Assembly: GCF_030247195.1 (NCBI RefSeq)
Contig: NC_080672.1
Span: forward strand, 82,272,113-82,336,112
Source of the DNA: Topomyia yanbarensis
Taxonomy: Eukaryota; Arthropoda; Insecta; Diptera; Culicidae
DNA length: 64,000 nt
Direction of reading: 5' to 3'
The notes under the pieces are model-generated. The model did not search any database, was not told the origin of the DNA, and saw nothing but the letters and a program-made list of their open reading frames with translations. Shown in pieces: positions 54,817-64,000 of this stretch. Both the position numbers and the translations under genes were made by a program. Position 1 is the stretch's first letter, and each line of letters begins with the position of its first letter.

Positions 54817-55388
54817 GTTTTGACTAAAAAGACTAGAATAACAAAGAGACGCCATCTTAATTCAGTGAAAATAATTCAACTAGCAACCAGCCTACAGGTC
54901 ACAGGCAACACTGCAAATGTGCAAGCCTCACCAAACTTGTTTGTTGTTATTCCGTTTGTTTCTTCTAACCAATATAAAAATCCGATGCGGCTTCTGGTCT
55001 GCTGGGTTCCTCGACCAGCTAAAACATAGTTATATCCACAGGAGTATTTTGCAGCAGCAACACCAAATTATTATTTGCATCATTTGGTATTCGTTACCCT
55101 CATGCTGAATTTCGTGCTTCCATAAAACCAAGCCCTTTTCTCTTTAGCGTTTCTAAACACGATGGTATTGTAACAAATTTGGTTTGAGTATATAATTTTT
55201 ATCTTTAAAATCTTTAGTAATTTTAATGAATTGCATAACAATACTTCCTTAAAACCAATGCCACATAATGCTAAACATTTACGATTGACAACTCTCTTGT
55301 TCATTTGGAATGACATTGACAGTAGAATTGGAATTCCAAACAGAACATGGCGTCTCTTTGTTATTCTAGTCTCTTTAGTTTTGACATA
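54817..55388. mobile_element. Inverted-repeat element, about 570 bp
   Basis: GACTAGAATAACAAAGAGAC and GCCAT at the left (54831-54855) mirror ATGGC and GTCTCTTTGTTATTCTAGTC at the right (55347-55371). The arms are about 32 bases; no transposase. Confidence 0.65.
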
Positions 55389-55679
55389 TCTCCATAGGTG
55401 CGGTGTGAAAAATAGGAGTATATATGCCGAATATTTCACCAAAAATGGCCTTTAAGCAGCACTAAAGTACGATATTGAACCTATAAGCTCTTCTATCCTT
55501 GTTCTAAAGACGACTACAGAACCGAATTGATGCCATTTTCACGGCTTAGTGGTTACTTGGGGAATAAAAATTCAAAAGCAGAAGTTCTTATGTCTTTTCA
55601 TTTTTCCACAAAAAATTCTTAAATATTGCTTGATTTTCCGCCGAATTCAGGAGAAGGTCCCCTTAAGCGGATAGGACCG

Positions 55680-56035
55680 ATTACTCGCCGTTTACGGCCG
55701 CGTGCAAGCGGGTGCTTGTATGTTGGCACATGGTGTTTATAAATTCGTAAGTGCTACGACGTTAATATAATCGCTGGGACGTTTATATAATTGCGAGATC
55801 GAGGGTGTAGGAATACGTGAGGGATCGTTTTGACGATCGGTATTGTAAGATTGCGAAAGCTTCGAGCGTTTGTATTTTTTTATAGTAGGCGTTCTTTTTA
55901 TGGCGTGGGCGTTTGTGTTGCGGATGCTAGTGCATTTCTCATTTCGCGTATTGTAATGCGTGTCTATAATTGTGTAGTCGTTTGCATATTCGCGTGTGTT
56001 TTTGAGTGTAACCGAGAAAGAAACACCATACAACA
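55680..56035. repeat. Distant copy of the GTG-rich repeat
   Basis: Shares TTTATAAATTCGTAAGTGCT, ATTGCGAGATCGAGGGTGTAG, GATTGCGAAAG and GCATATTCGCGTGTGTTTTT with the 28.4-32.6 kb array. It lacks both DNA insertions of that array and so serves as an empty-site reference. Confidence 0.62.
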
Positions 56036-56039
56036 CATT

Positions 56040-56810
56040 AATTAGACCTTAATTTAGTAAAGGTTGGGTGAACTTACGACTCGTAAGAACATTAGTATTC
56101 CGAGTTACTTGAGTGTGGTGACTGGTGAACGATTACGCTTCGTTGCTGAAAGGTGTCCTGATTTTTCGTCAGAGTTGGTCAGCTTAGGCGAATGGCTGAG
56201 CTTTGGTTTGGTCAGGTGAAAGTAGGTGGAACGCATGAAACATAAAAAAGTCCCAATAAGCCTTCTCAGCCTCATCGATGCACCACTAAGGAGGCGTGTT
56301 GCAGCCTACATCATAAAGCAACTTTCTGTTACAGGTCAACATGAAAAGCTACAATTAAGTTCAATACAATATGAAACTTTAAATGAAGATTTATGAATTG
56401 ACTAATATTAATTGTTGATAACTGATGTTTGTTTGTAATACCGTCAACCTAATAAGACTTGCGGAAGGAGGTAATCAAATATTTATGAACATAGCCACTT
56501 TATTTGGAAGTTTGATCCGCGTGGATGATGGTTCGTCAAATTCGGCTGATTCACTTAAATCTAATACATTCAAATGGATACTGCATCTAGGATACGGATC
56601 TAGTTGAATAATGACAGCAAAAATTCATGCAATCTGCCAGTCGTCAGGGTATCCTATCTATCCGCCACCTGAAGCACGCGCCGTGTTGCTACCAGCTTCT
56701 AAGGACCACCAGAATCTAAGAACTGCACAATACAGATCTCTAAGCATAAAAGTTGTAGTCTGGAGCCCACCGTCAAGCCAACGGGTATTAAGAGGTTAAA
56801 CTATTCAAGC
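56040..56810. other. Unassigned intergenic DNA
   Basis: No gene recognised; several short open frames lack family features. Confidence 0.4.
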
Positions 56811-57101
56811 AATATAAAAACAATATTTATTCTTTGATGGGGTACGATATATTTGTAACATATAAATCTGAATTAACAATTTTAACAAGTTTATATATAT
56901 TTAATTCTACTAAATAAAAAGAGTACAATTGCGGATAATGAACACAATTATTGTTGTAGAAAGGTCTAATCACACTGCTCGGAGGATTACAAGCGTTTTT
57001 TTGTAATGTTTGCTTATCCGAGACTCATGAGATATAGTGCGTATATTCGAATAAGCGGCACTCTCCATAACGGTATTAAATCACCCCTAAACAACACTTC
57101 A

Positions 57102-57324
57102 CTAAACGAACAAATGATAATATTTATTATACAAAATGTAGGAAAAAATGGAGAAAATGCTAAGCTTCAGGGTTTGGTTGTACAAATTATACCGCTTCAT
57201 CTTATCTCTCGCTGCAGGAATCGTGTCGTCCGATTCCTTGATGAGATATCGTCGCCCTCCCAAAGTACAAACTTGAAAATACTCCAGTACGCCGTTTACC
57301 ATGTAATCGAGGTTGAAGTTAGCC
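57102..57324 (-). CDS. Fatty acyl-CoA reductase C, last exon
   Basis: 223 bases from an ATTACAG acceptor to TAG. It reads LDYMVNGVLEYFQVCTLGGR, YLIKESDDTIPAARDKMKRY and the hydrophobic anchor LSIFSIFSYILYNKYYHLFV. It matches FAR-B exon 5 in length and phase. The more typical YLIKES block here supports function. Confidence 0.88.
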
Positions 57325-57381
57325 CTGTAATTTAAAAAAAAACTAGTGATTTGGCGCTATCATTAAAATTCCAAAACTTAC

Positions 57382-57507
57382 CGATCCTTCTCCAATAGAA
57401 TCGTAGAAAGCCTTCGGAAATTTGTCGTAACAAATGACCATTGATTGCTTGTGAAGTATTGTAGCGAGACTTGCGCGTGGAAGATCTTCCGTTGTAACTT
57501 CATCAAA
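57382..57507 (-). CDS. Fatty acyl-CoA reductase C, penultimate exon
   Basis: 126 bases between a TTTCAG acceptor and GTAAGT donor. In the FAR frame (phase 2 entry) it reads LMKLQRKIFHAQVSLQYFTS, NQWSFVTT and NFRRLSTILLEKDR, part of the FAR_C domain. A different open frame across this exon (FDEVTTEDLP...) is not the coding one. Confidence 0.85.
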
Positions 57508-57570
57508 CTGAAATAAAAATATATTCACTAGTACCAGGTCCGATTTCGAGAATCATGATAAATAACTTAC

Positions 57571-58113
57571 AACGGCTTTCTTCCTAGTGCCCGCAACACC
57601 GAATCGATAAGAACCGAAGGCATCACTTGATACAAAAAGAACAAAAGGTAGTACAAATAGACACACCTGGTACTGTGTCCACCAGGGGCCCACAGCATCC
57701 GCTCGATAGGAGCGTTGCGATATATGGTCATCCCATCCGTCACCAGCACCCTATAGGCAACTGTTTTGTATTGTTCTGCGGCAGAATTGATGATCGTCAG
57801 CTGCCCTGGTGCTTCGTTGGCCTTCTGCCAGGTAGCAATCAGGATTGCCTTGATACTCACATCCACCGGTATGCAGTTCATGCGATTGTCCATGTTTATA
57901 TAACCTGTTCGCAAAACTCCAGTGCCTGCGCCAACCAACAGACCAGCCGGTCCATTGAAATTATCAATCCAACCGGGTACCGGTTCCGTCTCGGTGTTTG
58001 TCACAATCGATGGGCGAAAAATGACCAACGGCAATTCCTTATGGTAATCGTAACAGATTTGCTCTGCAAGGCCCTTCGTGAAAGTGTAGGTGTTTGGAGC
58101 GAAATTGGTTAGC
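57571..58113 (-). CDS. Fatty acyl-CoA reductase C, active-site exon
   Basis: 543 bases, phase 2 at both ends, beginning LTNFAPNTYTFTKGLAEQ with catalytic YTFTK. It continues LVIFRPSIVTNTETEPVPGW, GLLVGAGTGVLRTGYINM, NCIPVDVSIKAILIATW and ends LIDSVLRALGRKP. By eye more than 80% identical to FAR-B exon 3; most differences are single-residue replacements (Y/C, D/E, V/I), as expected for a duplicated gene under constraint. Its exons 1-2 are not between 58113 and 64000, so either they lie beyond the window or only the 3' half was duplicated. Confidence 0.87.
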
Positions 58114-58243
58114 CTGTTGGAGGAATTAAAAAAAAAATTAAAATTTACATGGGTGAACACGGAATAAATCGCTTAATCTATAAAAGAGTAAAAGTTTTTG
58201 TTTGAACGCAAGTTTACAAGCTACGCCAATTGTTAGCATTTTA

Positions 58244-58502
58244 GGGACCATTCATAAATTACATAACGCTTTTAGGGGGAGAGGGGGTACAACAAGTTGT
58301 GACATTTTGTGACATAGGGGGGAGGGGGAGTTAGCTAGATCGTTACGTAACATGTTTTCACCGAAGAAAAAAACATTTTTTTCTAGGAATTTGTTACGTA
58401 ACAGGGGAGGGGGGATGAAGAAATTTGTGACAATTTGTTACATGGGGGAGGGGGGAATCAATTTTGGGCAATTTTTGCGTTACGTAATTTATAAATGGTC
58501 CC
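58244..58502. mobile_element. MITE with GGGACCATT ends and TTA duplication
   Basis: 259 bases. Left GGGACCATTCATAAATTACA and, complemented, right GGGACCATTTATAAATTACG; TTA flanks both sides (58241-58243, 58503-58505). The G-rich interior repeats TTGTGACA and GGGGGAGGGGG. It sits 131 bases upstream of FAR-C's active-site exon, in its intron if the gene continues to the right. Confidence 0.8.
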
Positions 58503-58799
58503 TTAGTATGCAGCTCAAGGGTGAATCTTGTGCTTTATTCAACTAAGCGACACTGGTAAAACTAGTTCTGGACCAACAAAGTCAGTTACAGCACCTGCTT
58601 CAAACAAATGTAGTTGCAATTCATTTATCAACAAATGCATTCTTTAGCTATATGTGAACAAATAGTAGGCAGGAACCACTCGGACAATTATCCGCTCGAC
58701 TGGGTTAGCCTGGCTGTGATGCCTTGCATTGGGCCAGTGATGAACTGCACTATGCTACAGCAGACTATGGAACCCCTTACCTAAGAATGTGACTGCATT

Positions 58800-59900
58800 A
58801 TCGCTTATAACCACCTCCGGTTTCCAAAACGTCTCATCCACTGCACCTTCATGATCCTGCAAACAGATTTGGCCTCAATCTTATTAGTCGGAATAAGCAT
58901 CGTCCATTTAAAAAATATCCATTAAAACTAATAAAGACAATTCCCATTCTGACTTCTAGTACCAGTCCTGCTCTCCATTAACTTCTAGCACTTCCATAGC
59001 TCTGGACAGGGCATCTGCGATAACGCTTTCAAATCCCTTTCGATATTTGACGTGCATGTCGTACTTTGAAGAAGGTTTCCATTTTGTGTTTATTATGGGC
59101 GACAAGGCCGACGAGTCCGTTACTAATGTGGACTTCGTACCCTCGACGTACAGAGATGAAACTTCTCAATGGATTCCAACGCACCTTCTTTTTTCTTTTT
59201 TTCTAACCCTTCTTTTTCTGTTGCCTTCCACGAAAGTTTGTAGAGTTGTTAACTTCCTCGAGAAATAAGCTACGACAGACTTTTTCCCATCGTCCTCCTG
59301 CGTCAAACATCCTGGCGAAGACGATGTCGCTTGCTTCCGTTTGAATTTTGAAAAGAAAATAGGACTGGCTAGAACCGGCCCAGTGATTAGCTTCTCACTC
59401 AGTGCGTTAAACGCACTCGCCGCACCGTTGCTCTACGCTATTACCTTCGGTTTTCCCTTGAGAAGGTCCGCCAATGGAGTGGTCAATTCGCTGAGCCCTT
59501 CGATGAAACAACGCTAATAATTGACCATGACCAAGAAACGCCTCAGTGAACGCGCCGATGATGGTCGTTCGAAGTTCACGATGGCCTCCACGTTATCTGG
59601 GTTGGGTCGTACTCTATCCTCAGAAAGAATTAAGGTACGGAAACTTTGAAACGCAAAACTTCTCGACACTTATTGACAGGTTGGCGGCATTCAATCGCCT
59701 CACCACTTTCTGTGGACTTCGAGTATGGTCCTCAAACGTGTCGCCCGCAATAGCTATAGCATTAAGATGCACAAAGCTCACCGTAGCCCAGAACTTGGTC
59801 CATCAGCCTTGATAAGGTCGCTGGACTGAAACAAACCCCGACCGAAAACTCTGAACGCTGTATACTTCCGCGAAGCACTAGGACGTAGCCAGCCATAGGG
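58800..59900 (-). pseudogene. Ty3/gypsy pol remnant (RT to RNase H)
   Basis: Minus-strand fragments in colinear order across frames: KYTAFRVFGRGLFQ, PATLSRLMDQVLGYGEL (RT), VRPNPDNVEAIVNFERPSS and SLRRFL-MVNYY (RT connection), FIEGLSELTTPLADLLKGKP, then SSLYVEGTKSTLVTDSSALS and YDMHVKYRKGFESVIADALS of the RNase H region. These are characteristic of gypsy elements. Many frameshifts; the catalytic YLDD region and integrase are not intact. Confidence 0.75.
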
Positions 59901-59934
59901 CACTACCTTACATTACCATTTGCTTACCTTACCA

Positions 59935-61930
59935 TTCACCCTAGAGCCTTGTTGTCTCTTACTGTATGCAGAACCGTCTCCACTCTACTCGGTCCATTGC
60001 TGCATGTCGCCAGCCTCGCAGTCTTCGAAGGGTCCACAGGTCGTCCTCTATCTGGTCGATCCACCGTGCTCGAAGTTCGCACCGTCTTGTTCCTGTAGGG
60101 TAGCCCTCAAGAACCATCTTCACCGAGTCGTCGTCCGTCCGTCCGACATTCTTACGACGTGTCCAGCCCACCGCAAACGTTCTATTTTTGTGGTATGCGC
60201 GATGGATGGTTCTTCTAGCAGCTGATGCAACTCATGCTTCATTCGCCTGCGCCACGTTCCGTCTTCCTTCTGCACGCCACCATAGGTGGTACGCAACACC
60301 TTTCGTTCGAAAACTCCAATGGTAGCATAATCCAGGTCTCGTGGCCGTAGAGGACCACCGGTCTAATCAGCGTCTTGTAGATAATCAACTTCGTGCGGCG
60401 GCGAATTTCGTTCGACCGGAGCGTCCTCCGGAGTCCAAAGTAGGGACGATTTCCCGCCAACATCCGTCTCTGAATTTCTCAGCTGGTATCATTGTCGGCG
60501 GTTACCAGTGAGCCCAAATACACGAATTCGTCGACCACCTCGATTTCGTCACCGTCAATCCGAATTCGGGATGGAAGGTTCACATTGTCGTCTCTAGAAC
60601 CTCTTCATCTCATGTATTTTGTCTTCGGAACGTTGATGGCAAGTCCAATCCTGCTGGCTTCAGCTTTCAGTCTGATGTATGTTTCCGACATCGCCTCAAA
60701 GTTCCGTGCCATTATGTCAATGTCGTCGACGAATCCAAGAAGCTGGACGGACTTCCTGAAGATCGTGCCACTCGTGTCTATCCCCGCTCTCCTTATTACA
60801 CCTTCTAACGCAACGTTGAACAGCAGGCACGCTAGACCATCACCTTGCCGTAACCCTCTTCGAGATTTCAAAGGGTCCGTGGTGGCGCGGGAACCCATGA
60901 ATCCCGCTTGGTGGTGCCCCACGAACTCCCTTGCAAATGGTGGCGGCAAAGAATTTGGGAGAGGACCTTGTAGGCGGCGCTAAGTAGTGTGATCGCGTGG
61001 TAGTTGCAGCAATCCAACTTGTTACCCTTTTTGTAGATTGGGGCAAACGACACCCTCCATCCACTCCTCCGGAAGAATCTCCTCCTCCCAAATTTTTGGC
61101 GATTAATCTATATTCGCCCTGCGGTAGGTACGAACGTTGATGATATCAGAAAAGAATCGCCCGTCGATTAGGACGTAATCGATTTAGTTTTCGGTGCGTT
61201 TGTTAGGTGATCTCCAGGTGGGTTTGTGGATATCTTTGCGGGGAAAAAAGGTGCTTCGAACTACAATGCCACGGGAGGCTGCAAAATTCACGCATCGTTG
61301 GCCGTTATCATTCGATACGGTATGCAAGCTGTTTGGCCCGATCGCCGGTACTTTACCTTCCGTCCTACCTGAGCGTTCATATCACCGATGAGGATTTTCA
61401 CGTCCCGTTGCGAACAGCTGTCGTACAACTCCTCCAGCTTCGCATAGTACGCTTCCATCTCGTCGCCGGGTCTCCCATCGTAAGGGCAGCGTATGTTGAT
61501 GATGCTGTAGTTGAAGAAACGGCCTTTGATCCTCAACTTACACATCCTTGCGTTGATCGGAGTCCATCCAATCACGCGTTGACGTATCCTACCCAGCACT
61601 ACAAAGCCGGTTCCCAGCTTGTTGGTGGCGCCAAAGATCTGGTAGAAAGTAGCCGGCCGATGCCCGCTTTTCTACAACTTTTGTCCTGTCAAGCAAAGTT
61701 CCTGCAGTGCTACGACTTCAAAGTTGCGTGTACCTCCCGGATATAGAGTCCTCGCAATTCTCCTCCTGGTTTTCCGCCGCACCGCAAAAACAGCAGGAGC
61801 ATCAGAGCACCGATATCCCGGTGGAAGTCAGCGCAACCACATCCTAATAACAACGGAACACGCCGGCGAGAATTCGCAGGCAATCACCTTTGCCATCAAC
61901 ATCGTCTTCGTCTGCGATTTTCGCCAGTCG
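59935..61930 (-). pseudogene. RTE-clade LINE remnant (endonuclease + RT)
   Basis: Minus-strand element read across frameshifts. Endonuclease: [84 protein letters not shown], catalytic GFVDDIDIMARNFEA, then FGLRRTLRSNEIRRRTKLII, LYGHETW and the tail RARWIDQIEDDLWTL. The RQGDGLACLLFN/DDIDI set and short C-terminus fit the RTE clade (the clade of JAM1 in Aedes). 5' end near 61930. Confidence 0.78.
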
Positions 61931-61949
61931 AGACAGCTGATGCTTCGCA

Positions 61950-63001
61950 CTTCAATGGAACATCCGGGGCCTGCTAACCAACATCAGCTAGCTTTAACAG
62001 CTGATCTACGAGTACGGACCAAGCCTAATAGCACTACAGGAAACAAAAGTGGACAACCGAGTAGTTCCAGCTGTTTTAATCGACAACAAGCACACTTTGT
62101 TGCTGAAGACTGGAAGTTTTCAATACTGGCAACAAGGAGTAGGTCTTGCCGTTCGGAATAGTATACCGTTCGAGCGAATCGATGTCGCCGACAGCATACA
62201 GGCAATCGCAGTCGGGATACGAACTTCCACAACAAATGACGGTGGTGTCAGCCTACATCCCTCCCAGTAATCAACAGTGTGAAGAACAGCTGGGTGCTTT
62301 CCTCGAATAGCTTCCACATCCGGTGCTCGTACTGGGGTTCCAACAAATTAACCGCACACGGCCAATTCATCGCAGAAAAAACTTTGACGGAAAAGCTAGT
62401 TATTCTCAACGACGGGTCACATACCCGAATTAATCCAGCTTCCGGTACCGCATCAGCCATCGACCTCACAATCTGCTCCGAAACTGCGGCCTCAAAATTC
62501 CTTTGTCGAACGCTTCCAGACAGCCACAACAGTGACCACTTCCCCATATTAGTCTCAATTCCCGGATTGTCTCAAGTTCCAACAAAGACGCAGTAATAGC
62601 TGTACAACCAAGCGAACTGGACAGCTTACGAACGACTGACTGCCAGCGCTGTACGTCCGGGTGTCTCAATAGATCATTTCGTCGAGCAGTTGATCACACA
62701 CTGCAATAAAGCTGTTCCATGGTGGTGTCCGGAGATGAAAGCAGCCATCAAAAAACGTAGGAAAACACTCAGAGCACTGAAGCGTATCCAGCAGAAGACC
62801 CACGAAAAGCTGAAGCACTTAAAAGCTTCCAAAAATTGCGGGCGACAGCGAGAAAGTCAATCGAGGACGCCAAGCAGTAATCGTGGGAAGATTTTATCGC
62901 GAAGATATCCCCAAGTTCCACTACGTCAGAGATGTGACAGACAGTGAACACGTTGAGAGGGAAACGTAAGCATAGCTCAACTGTCATTAAACGGTCCAGT
63001 G
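61950..63001 (+). pseudogene. Jockey-like LINE remnant (endonuclease part)
   Basis: Plus strand starting LQWNIRGLLTNI at 61950, then SLIALQETKVDNRVVPAVLI, YWQQGVGLAVRN, degraded GDFN region, INPASGTASAIDLTICS and SHNSDHFPILVSI, all endonuclease motifs. WWCPEMKAAIKKRRKTLRAL and a DAK-SWEDFIAKISPSST-like linker follow. It breaks off at 63001, before the RT, where another repeat begins. It is head-to-head with the RTE remnant. Confidence 0.75.
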
Positions 63002-63989
63002 CCCAAGCAACACGGTATGTTGGTAAGCTGTTTTTACAACATCAATGTCAAACATTAATTTGTGAAAACATTACTGCAGCAAGCGTTATTCAACTGTTAT
63101 GCAATTAAAAAAGCGCAAGGGGTGGAGCTTATACATAGCCTATAGGCAACATGGTCATTTGTTCCGAATGAAGTACCAAGGATCATTGAAAAGATTGTTG
63201 CAATAATGCTAGCGATTGCTTTGAAGACAACTTTGCCGAAAGGAAATGAAACTTAATGTGTTTCATGAAATTGTTATGCAAACAAAGCATAGATATTACG
63301 TTCACATTCAAATATGACAATATCATTAATGTGGGTGAAAATGTATAACCAATAAAAATGAATCGAGTAATTTTTGAAAATACTTTGATATTTTTAAAGG
63401 GCCTTAAAACAACGTTGATATAAACTCAATAAATTTTGTACTTATTTTATTAATTATTTATCGTACGCAAAGCACTGTGTTCAAATATGCTTTTTTCGAG
63501 AGTAATCAAAAATTTGAAGCATATTAATAATGAAAATTTTGGGTTCCGATCAAAAAATCTATACATATTAACTATTTGTTAGCAACTTTTATCGAGAAAG
63601 AATTCATTCTATCAATAAATATGGCGGTTGTTTTTATTTCTACTATGTTACAAACTGAAGTTGAGTAAAAGTTTTATAAGTGTATCCAGAATCAAATTTG
63701 CTGACAAGTTGAATAATAATGTCATCTCCAGTTTTCGCGATGATGCTTGCAACAAAATTGTTTTAGCTATGCAGTAGAGTCACAAACACGTTGCAAAAAA
63801 CATCAATAATATGTGTCAAAGTTGTTTGTTTCAGAAAACATTAGTACTACAAATAAATAACTAAGGTGTAACGTGCAGCAGCTGTGTTTCACACATGCAA
63901 CAGTCATGTTTTTTGCAATTCTCTTGTCATTGTAATGCAACATATAACTTTTATTGTTTTTCTAGAACATGTTGCAAGTGCTGCTTGGG
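63002..63989. mobile_element. Putative nonautonomous element with CCCAAGCA ends
   Basis: CCCAAGCAACAC at 63002 and, complemented, CCCAAGCAGCAC at 63989 are inverted; the 990 bases between are AT-rich with GCAACA/TGTTGC words and no ORF. It begins exactly where the LINE fragment is cut. No target duplication could be confirmed at the window edge. Confidence 0.5.
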
Positions 63990-64000
63990 TGGATACACAG

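Larger units (their letters stand above)
56815..58230. repeat. Segmental duplication, copy 2 (FAR-C 3' half)
   Basis: Counterpart of 33535-34950; exon lengths (543 and 223) and splice sites are conserved and the introns align. Confidence 0.8.

Noticed and set aside
59546..60983. Plus-strand frames up to 163 codons
   Set aside because: Antisense to gypsy and RTE remnants, which carry the conserved motifs.
1..64000. CRISPR arrays, operons, bacterial promoters or riboswitches
   Set aside because: None present; the spliced genes and transposons are those of an animal nuclear genome.

Overview
The window looks like a stretch of insect nuclear genome, most likely from a culicine mosquito (Aedes or Culex type). 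The evidence is short GT-AG introns around fatty acyl-CoA reductase exons, AT-rich and repeat-dense intergenic DNA, animal-type histone 3' stem-loops, and a transposon mix (I-like, RTE, Jockey/CR1 LINEs, BEL/Pao, Ty3/gypsy, hAT, PIF-like, mariner-like and TTAA elements, a tRNA-derived SINE) typical of mosquitoes. The species is inferred, not proven. There are no bacterial features, CRISPR arrays or confident tRNA/rRNA genes.

The genuine host genes are parts of three fatty acyl-CoA reductase (FAR) genes, all on the minus strand. FAR-A contributes exons 1-2 (2180-1573) and runs off the left edge. FAR-B appears complete (46109-33821, five exons, an intron of about 10.6 kb). FAR-C contributes its last three exons (58113-57102), a tandem duplicate of the FAR-B 3' half including introns and 3' flank; its first exons should lie beyond the right edge. 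FARs reduce fatty acyl-CoA to fatty alcohols for waxes, hydrocarbons and pheromones, and insects commonly carry expanded families.

Layout. 1-2.2 kb: FAR-A and a palindromic MITE. 4.7-7.6 kb: a tandem array of decayed histone H3 copies that keep histone-type 3' stem-loops; a fifth stem-loop is at 14.06 kb. 7.9-13.8 kb: a full-length, apparently intact I-like LINE with overlapping ORF1/ORF2 and a 13-bp target duplication. 14-24 kb: gene-poor DNA with inverted-repeat elements. 24-28.4 kb: nested insertions (PIF-like MITE next to a mariner-like remnant; hAT MITE and SINE inside a degenerate LINE). 28.4-32.6 kb: a GTG-rich repeat array carrying an hAT element and a 1.57-kb TTAA-flanked piggyBac-like element that holds a piece of a host MOSC/MARC gene. 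33.8-46.1 kb: FAR-B, whose big intron contains a second TTAA MITE, a truncated LINE and SINE pieces. 46-56 kb: palindromic MITEs, a minisatellite and a broken BEL/Pao gag. 57-58.1 kb: FAR-C. 58.2-64 kb: a TTA-flanked MITE and remnants of gypsy, RTE and Jockey-like elements.

The most unusual object is the piggyBac-like element at 30672-32240 with a captured MOSC-domain gene segment. Its target site can be checked against sister repeat copies nearby. All identifications come from reading the sequence; no database search was run.
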